The notes under the pieces: model-generated
What the model was told of the DNA's origin: nothing
Seen by the model: the letters and a program-made list of their open reading frames with translations, nothing else
Databases searched by the model: none
NCBI GenBank assembly: GCA_013368315.1
Contig: JAACJM010000237.1
Coordinates: forward strand, 61,835 to 125,834
Direction of reading: 5' to 3'
Length of the DNA: 64,000 nucleotides
DNA from: Tetrapyrgos nigripes
Taxonomy: Eukaryota > Basidiomycota > Agaricomycetes > Agaricales > Campanellaceae
Program-made: the position numbers and the translations under genes
Part shown: piece after piece, positions 59,101 to 64,000 of the stretch
How positions within the stretch are numbered: the first letter of the stretch is position 1
How the letters are laid out: every line of letters starts with the position of its first letter

Positions 59101-59796
59101 GTACGGTTATCATTGTTGATATTTTGAGTCTGATTGCCTTGAACATTGTTCCAATTGTATGTGTTCCCTCCTGCATTCATTCTGACACCTTCAGGATGCA
59201 TGGCTTGATTGATACTTTCTGCAGGAGTCAATGCTACCTCATCTGTTGAAGTTGCATTTGGGACTTTGACAGTACGTTTAATAAGCTGCAGTAAATGAAA
59301 TAACGAACAAGAAGCTGACATACCTGTGCCTGTATCCTCAGAGTGTGTAGTTTGATGGATACTTGCTGCCGGAGTTGCTGCTACATTGTCCAAAGTATTG
59401 TCTGTTGAAAATTCAGTTGGAACTTTAGAGTGCACTTCATAACCTGCAGCAAATCAAACAAGGAATATCTACCTGAGCTTATGACTGGTGTATCCTCAAG
59501 TTTCCTTTCATTTGCTTCAACATTGTCAACTAGATGTGTATCACCACAGCAACGCTCATTAATGATATGGAAATAACCTCAGTCACAGTCACGCACCTGA
59601 TTTGACTACTTCAGACGATTGACACTGTCTGTCTGGCTCTGATTACTTTCAACTTGATTGCCTTCTGGATATGCATGAGTGCGTTTTATAATTCGCAGCG
59701 CATTCGCGTTGGTTTTCCTACCTGCTTTTTTTGCCTTTTTGCCTTTCTTCTTGAACAAGGAAATTTGCCTTTGGCGCTCTTGAAAGCTCGCTTCAT
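56183..59796 (-). pseudogene. NACHT-ankyrin NLR-type receptor, copy 2, multiply frameshifted
   Basis: Same exon layout as copy 1: start at 59,796, duplicated N-terminal modules, the Walker A microexon near 58,780, TCIFIDAMDEC at about 58,440, and RWVDCQIQQLQELGTRTAIL. The poly-A run before the ankyrin part is five bases here, so NACHT and KDVEAILKWLLFGYEELKLE are in frame. About eight ankyrin units follow (56,600-57,350), with several 1-2 base gaps and insertions that break the frame. Other one-base losses occur at about 59,102, 59,427, 59,613 and 59,755. As read it cannot give a full protein. Confidence 0.85.
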
Positions 59797-60114
59797 GTCG
59801 AAAGATGGCTGATAGCACCGCGCAAGAAGTTTGAAAAGTGTCCAAAGTCACATGAGTGTCTATCAGAAGCGCAATGAGGCATGAAAGATAAGGTGTTGCG
59901 AATGTACCTGCTGACCTGATGTAATTCAGTTTCAGCGCCTAGATAAGATATAGGCGTGGGTCTCGATTTAGTAAGTCAACTTTTTTGACGTGTCGCGACT
60001 CGCGTCCCTCCTCGTCTTGTAGGCAAATGGTCTTTCAAGAGTGACATTGGAGATATATTGTTGTTTTTGTGGGAGATGTACGTCTTGTATTGTTTAGTCT
60101 GACGAGTCTCCCTC

Positions 60115-61800
60115 TTGACAACCTCCACTTCGGATAAACCCCTTTGCTATCGCTTTCCCAAACTGCACCGAACAAGTCTCAACTGTAATCCAAGCAGGAG
60201 TGAAGCACAAAGTGGTGGAGTGAGTCTCACTTCCCAATTTCTACTCAACACTGACATTTTCTCTTTCGTGTCTCATGTAGCACGTCTACGCCAACGGCCT
60301 TGGCGGTAAAAACGGCTCTCTCATCGTCGACCTCAGTTAAATGAGGGGTATCACTATCCACCCCGATACTTTTAACGGCATGTATCGAGACGAGGAATCA
60401 CTTTGGGGATGGGGTTTCGTGCTAAGGATATGGGGGGACACATTCTTCTTGTGACGGTCGTGTTGGCAAATGGGGCGATAGCAGAGATTTCCGAGTTTCG
60501 GTGCGTCTGCCCTACCATCTTCCCCCTCTCAACTAACTCGTCTTCACCCAGGGCATCCACAGCTCCTCCCCCTCCCTCGCCCTAACCACCTCCCTCCGCT
60601 TCCACACCCATCCCATCCCTCCCTCAGGCAGGATGTTCGCGCAATTCGTCCGGGACGTCCCTACCTCCATCGCTACTCAAACTATGGAAGCCTACAAACA
60701 ATTCGCCCTCTCACCTAACCTCGCCAACGGAGTACTCAAACGAGCGTCACAGAGGGGTCGTGTGAGGCTTCTTCTGTCGACGACGTATTTCGCGATGACA
60801 CCGGGGTTGAGTGAGGAGGAAGTAGAGGCGCGGTTTCATGAGACGCTGAAAGGGTTTTTGGACGTGACTGTGTTACCCGAGCCGGGAACGGGTACGACGT
60901 TGGTAACAGGCTCATACATCAACATGTTGGGTGCTGGTGCGGTTCTGACGAATGGGGGGAGCGAATATGCATGATACGTTTTACGCAAAGAGTATGATGA
61001 CACCTATAGAGGTACCGTTGACGGATGAGGCTATGGGTGCGATGATGGAGTATTTGGGGACGGTGGGGGGATGGTGAGTTGGTGAGTTTTTCTTTGGTTT
61101 TTCCGTTTTTCCCCTCCCCTTTCCTTTTCTGACCTGTTATAATACTAAGATACCCTCTTCAACAGCTCTATCCCGTCGAAGTCGAACTCTACAGCGCAGT
61201 CAACTCTGCTATTAACGCTCCCCCTCTCGACGATACGGCGTTTGCGCATAGGAATACGCTTTGGACGTTTCAACTCTATGTGTCTTCCCAAATAGTTTAC
61301 TGCCTTATCCGGAGGAGGGGTTTGTGTTCATGGACGGTGAGTCACTTTTTTTGCTGGATTTTGGGGAGAGGTTGGCAAGGTTTGACTGACAGATCCACTG
61401 CGTTATTTAGGTATTGTGAGGAGTATAGTGGATAATATGCCGCCTGGATGGGATATGGGTGCGTCTTCTTTTTTTTTTGCCTTGCAACTTTTCTCTAATG
61501 TTTTGACAGCGCATACCCCAACTACATTGATGACTGCTAGGAGATTGTATGTCTCGTTTCTCCTCCCCTCTTTCACCTCCTCCCCCTACTCTTTCGTCCT
61601 CCTCTCCTTCCCTCCCTCCTTCCCCCTTCTTCTCTATCCCATACCGTTCCTCACTCACTGACGTATTTTATATGTAGGGCAACACCGGTACTACGGACCT
61701 CACTACCCACGTCTCAAAGCTCTCTGAAAGCGGTGGTGGATTCAGGGAATGTGTTTCAGCTACCTACGTCGATAGAGGAATAGAAGAGCCTCGAGGATAA
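60115..61800 (+). pseudogene. Berberine-bridge-type FAD oxidase pseudogene, copy 2
   Basis: Nearly identical to copy 1. It shares its lesions: TAA after VDLS, the two-base loss after GSEYA, and the insertion before the final residues. FAQFVRDVPTSIATQTMEAY and MTPIEVPLTDEAMGAMMEYL-type blocks are present. It has further private one-base gaps, for example around 60,440 and 61,287. Confidence 0.85.
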
Positions 61801-62151
61801 TCTGAGGCAACAAGGCGATGTTGGGGGGATGTGGGAATGGGAGTAGGATATAGTGAGTTAGTGATGGGGTTTAGGATGGTTTGGATTGACGGGAGGGGGG
61901 GTTGGGGTTTGGGGAGTGGAGATAGAGGGGTGAAGATCGGTGGGGGAATTGTGAGGCTGTTATTTACAGGGTAAAAACGATTTTTCAGTTGTTTTTCATA
62001 GTCACTGTCTATCTAATGTCCCTTGAACTTGTGATAACCATTTTCGCCATATTACACTGTAATACAACTTGGCAGTTGTTATGCGCAGCGATGGGGACAT
62101 GTGTCTCCTTCACTACTGTGATTTCCCATTCATCACGCTAATATCCAACTA

Positions 62152-62276
62152 CAGCATTCTTACATTGCCAACGGCTTGGGGGGTAAAAATGGATCTTTAT
62201 TTGTCAACCTCAGTCAAACGAAGGATATCTTTGTTGACGACGATACTTTACACGTGCAAATTGAGACTGGGAATCA
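62152..62276 (+). pseudogene. Second FAD oxidase fragment, copy 2
   Basis: Same block as 39,893-40,022 (ANGLGGKNGSLFVNLSQ, then VDDDTLHVQIETGNHL), with the same abrupt junction to GH3 intron sequence. Confidence 0.75.
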
Positions 62277-64000
62277 CCTGCACCGCCCACCCGACGTCGT
62301 CCAACAGCCCAGCTTCAACGACCACAGACGGAAAGAAGTTATGTGATCTAACCCAACACTCCACGAATAAAGCCAAACTCCGTCATACGTCAACGTTGAC
62401 CACCACCTAGTGGGGATGACAAGCTGACGACAACGGCAACTGCGACAGCCTCCATCTCCCGTCCCCAAACCTCGTTACTCGTTACTCGCCGTCATTGCTT
62501 TCTCCTCAAAATCTCAGGAGAAAAAAAAAGGCAAGACGCAAACGCAACGAGGAAAAGAAAGAAAGAAAGCAAAGTAAAAGGGTCAAAGACGAAGGATGAA
62601 AAGGGTAAAAAGGTAAAAAGTCAAATAGGAAAAAAACGAAGAAAGAGAACGAAACCCGGAAACCAGAAACCCAGAAAAAGGCCGTGAGCCTAACTCTCCC
62701 GACTGGCCAACTCCAGGTCCAACTCGCAATATCCAGATACGACGACAACGACAACATCAGACCAAATCCCATACCCACCTCCACCTCCAAAAGAAAGAAA
62801 AAACCGAGAACGAAAACCAAAAACCAAAAACCAAACGCCCAACTCGCCAAATCCAAGGTCCCCCCAAACCCATCCCCCATCCCCACCCCGTACCTGTCCA
62901 GCTCCAAAAGAAAGAGAAAACCGAGAACGAGAGCCAGCACCAGAACGGAAAACGAGAAACCAAAAGCCAGAACAAAACACCCCACGTCTAACGTCTAACG
63001 TCTAACACCCAACACTCGGCGTCCACTCCGTCCATCCCGTCCCAAAACCAAAACCAAAACCAAAACCAAGAACAGAAAGCATAAAGGGTTACGAAAACAC
63101 GAAAAGACAAAACCAAACCCCCCAAAAACCATTAAGGAACAAAAACGAAAAAGACTCACCTAGATCATCTACCCTCTCCTCGGAATCGTCCCATTCCTTA
63201 CATACTCTGTTAAATTCCCTCCGAAATAAGAGTCTCCAGAGTCGAATGTGATGTCGCCAAGCATTGTCATCTGTGTCAGGTCAGCGGGAAGCAACGGTTT
63301 GGACGAGGGTATGCCCATTATGCCATGCTGTTAAGTTTTTCCTATCTCCTTCGTTTCCATCGAAATTGATGTAGTCTTCCCCAGAATCAGAGTTGATGAA
63401 GACGAGAGCAGCGTCTTTACGAGCGGCTTGGGAACGTAGGGAAGTGAGGCGCTAGGAGTGAAGTCGTCGAATTGCCAGTAGAAGAGGGTACCGATGGAGC
63501 GGTTGAAGAGGGCATGGTGTTGAGGGCTTCGTAGGGGGAGATGAGGTAGGGGAACTGGGCGGTCAGGGGAACAAAACGCAAAACGCAAACGCGACGAGGA
63601 AAAGGAAGAAAGAAAGCAAAGTAAAAGGGTCAAAGACGAAGAATGAAAAAAGGTAAAAAGTCAAAGTCAAAGTCAAAGAAGAGAAAAACGAAGAAAGAGA
63701 ACGAAACCAGAACCCAGAAACCCAGAAAAAAGCTGTAAGCCCAACTCGCCAAACCCAGCCAACCCCTATCCACTCACACCCATCAACACCCGGCTATTGG
63801 CTAACGTGGAAGAAGCAAGAAACCCATACCCCATACCCAGTTCCACCTCCGCCTCCAAAAGAAAGAGAAAACCGAAGACGTGAACGAAGAACGGAAAACG
63901 AGAAGCCAGAAGCCAGAAGCCAGCAAGCCAGAAACCAACGTTCTACGTCTAACACCTCCACCCCGTTGCGAAACCAACGAAACCACCCAAACACTAAACA
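62276..64000 (-). pseudogene. GH3 beta-glucosidase debris, copy 2, runs off right edge
   Basis: Contains the duplicated exon-intron block (exon TFDSGDSYFGGNLTEYVRNG, about 63,270-63,170) and the exon with FNRSIGTLF and FDDFTPSA (about 63,500). It then jumps at 63,563/63,564 to the intron that in copy 1 starts at 42,285. The exon encoding ATRILAAWYL is deleted. The 5' part of the gene lies beyond the window. Confidence 0.75.

Larger units (their letters stand above)
55309..63563. repeat. Segmental duplication, copy 2 (pair of 30,187-41,322)
   Basis: Same gene order as copy 1, followed to 64,000 by sequence matching 42,285-42,718. Relative to copy 1 it lacks about 28 ankyrin units and 41,323-42,284 (962 bp, GH3 exon ATRILAAW and its surroundings). 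It also carries many one-base deletions. The 55,309-56,180 part has no gene. Confidence 0.9.

Overview
The window is a transposon-dense stretch of a filamentous fungal genome, most likely an agaricomycete basidiomycete. The evidence is many 45-60 bp GT-AG introns, a Tnp2/CACTA transposase, an F-box gene, a BTB-like gene, a fungal NACHT-ankyrin receptor, a secreted GH3 beta-glucosidase and berberine-bridge-type FAD oxidase remnants. I see no rRNA, tRNA or CRISPR array.

Left part (1-24,800). A Tnp2 transposase runs off the left edge (1-1567). At 3019-14,850 lies a nested insertion: a roughly 0.6 kb hAT-like element (8-bp target duplication, TSD, tccagaac) carries two further elements with a TATGCTG... 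terminus. The larger (3375-12,918, 9.5 kb, 6-bp TSD tcgggt) is structurally complete. It encodes an intact six-exon DDE integrase-type transposase plus three cargo genes: an AT-hook protein, a basic/Ser-rich protein with a UIM-like tail and a BTB-like protein. The smaller (13,088-14,768) is non-autonomous. The hAT itself landed in the 3' end of a host reading frame that resumes at 3018. Next come a broken Pif1/Helitron-type helicase with a ubiquitin-protease-like C-terminal domain (15,246-18,535), a Tc1/mariner-like element with very long inverted repeats (19,710-21,346), and a damaged F-box gene (21,714-23,378).

Right part (24,800-64,000). This is a decaying tandem array of one cassette: NACHT-ankyrin receptor, FAD oxidase (opposite strand), GH3 beta-glucosidase. 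Unit 1 (30,187 to about 45,590) has a receptor with 36 nearly identical 33-residue ankyrin repeats but a one-base frameshift between the NACHT and ankyrin parts, an FAD oxidase pseudogene and a GH3 gene truncated by internal duplication. Unit 2 (55,309 to the right edge) repeats the same order with about 8 ankyrin repeats and many single-base gaps. Older GH3 debris lies at 24,782-25,470 and 28,925-29,970; the second of these shows CpG-to-TpG/CpA decay. The units are separated by a nested pair of Ty1/copia retrotransposons: a full-length one with LTRs and TSD aatag (46,437-53,543) inside an older copia body.

Functionally, most of the window is mobile DNA and its debris. The intact-looking genes are the 3375-12,918 element's own genes. 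The receptor is the main host gene of interest: its NACHT, variable ankyrin tail and duplicated N-terminal exons fit a rapidly evolving fungal NLR, although both copies are frameshifted as read here.
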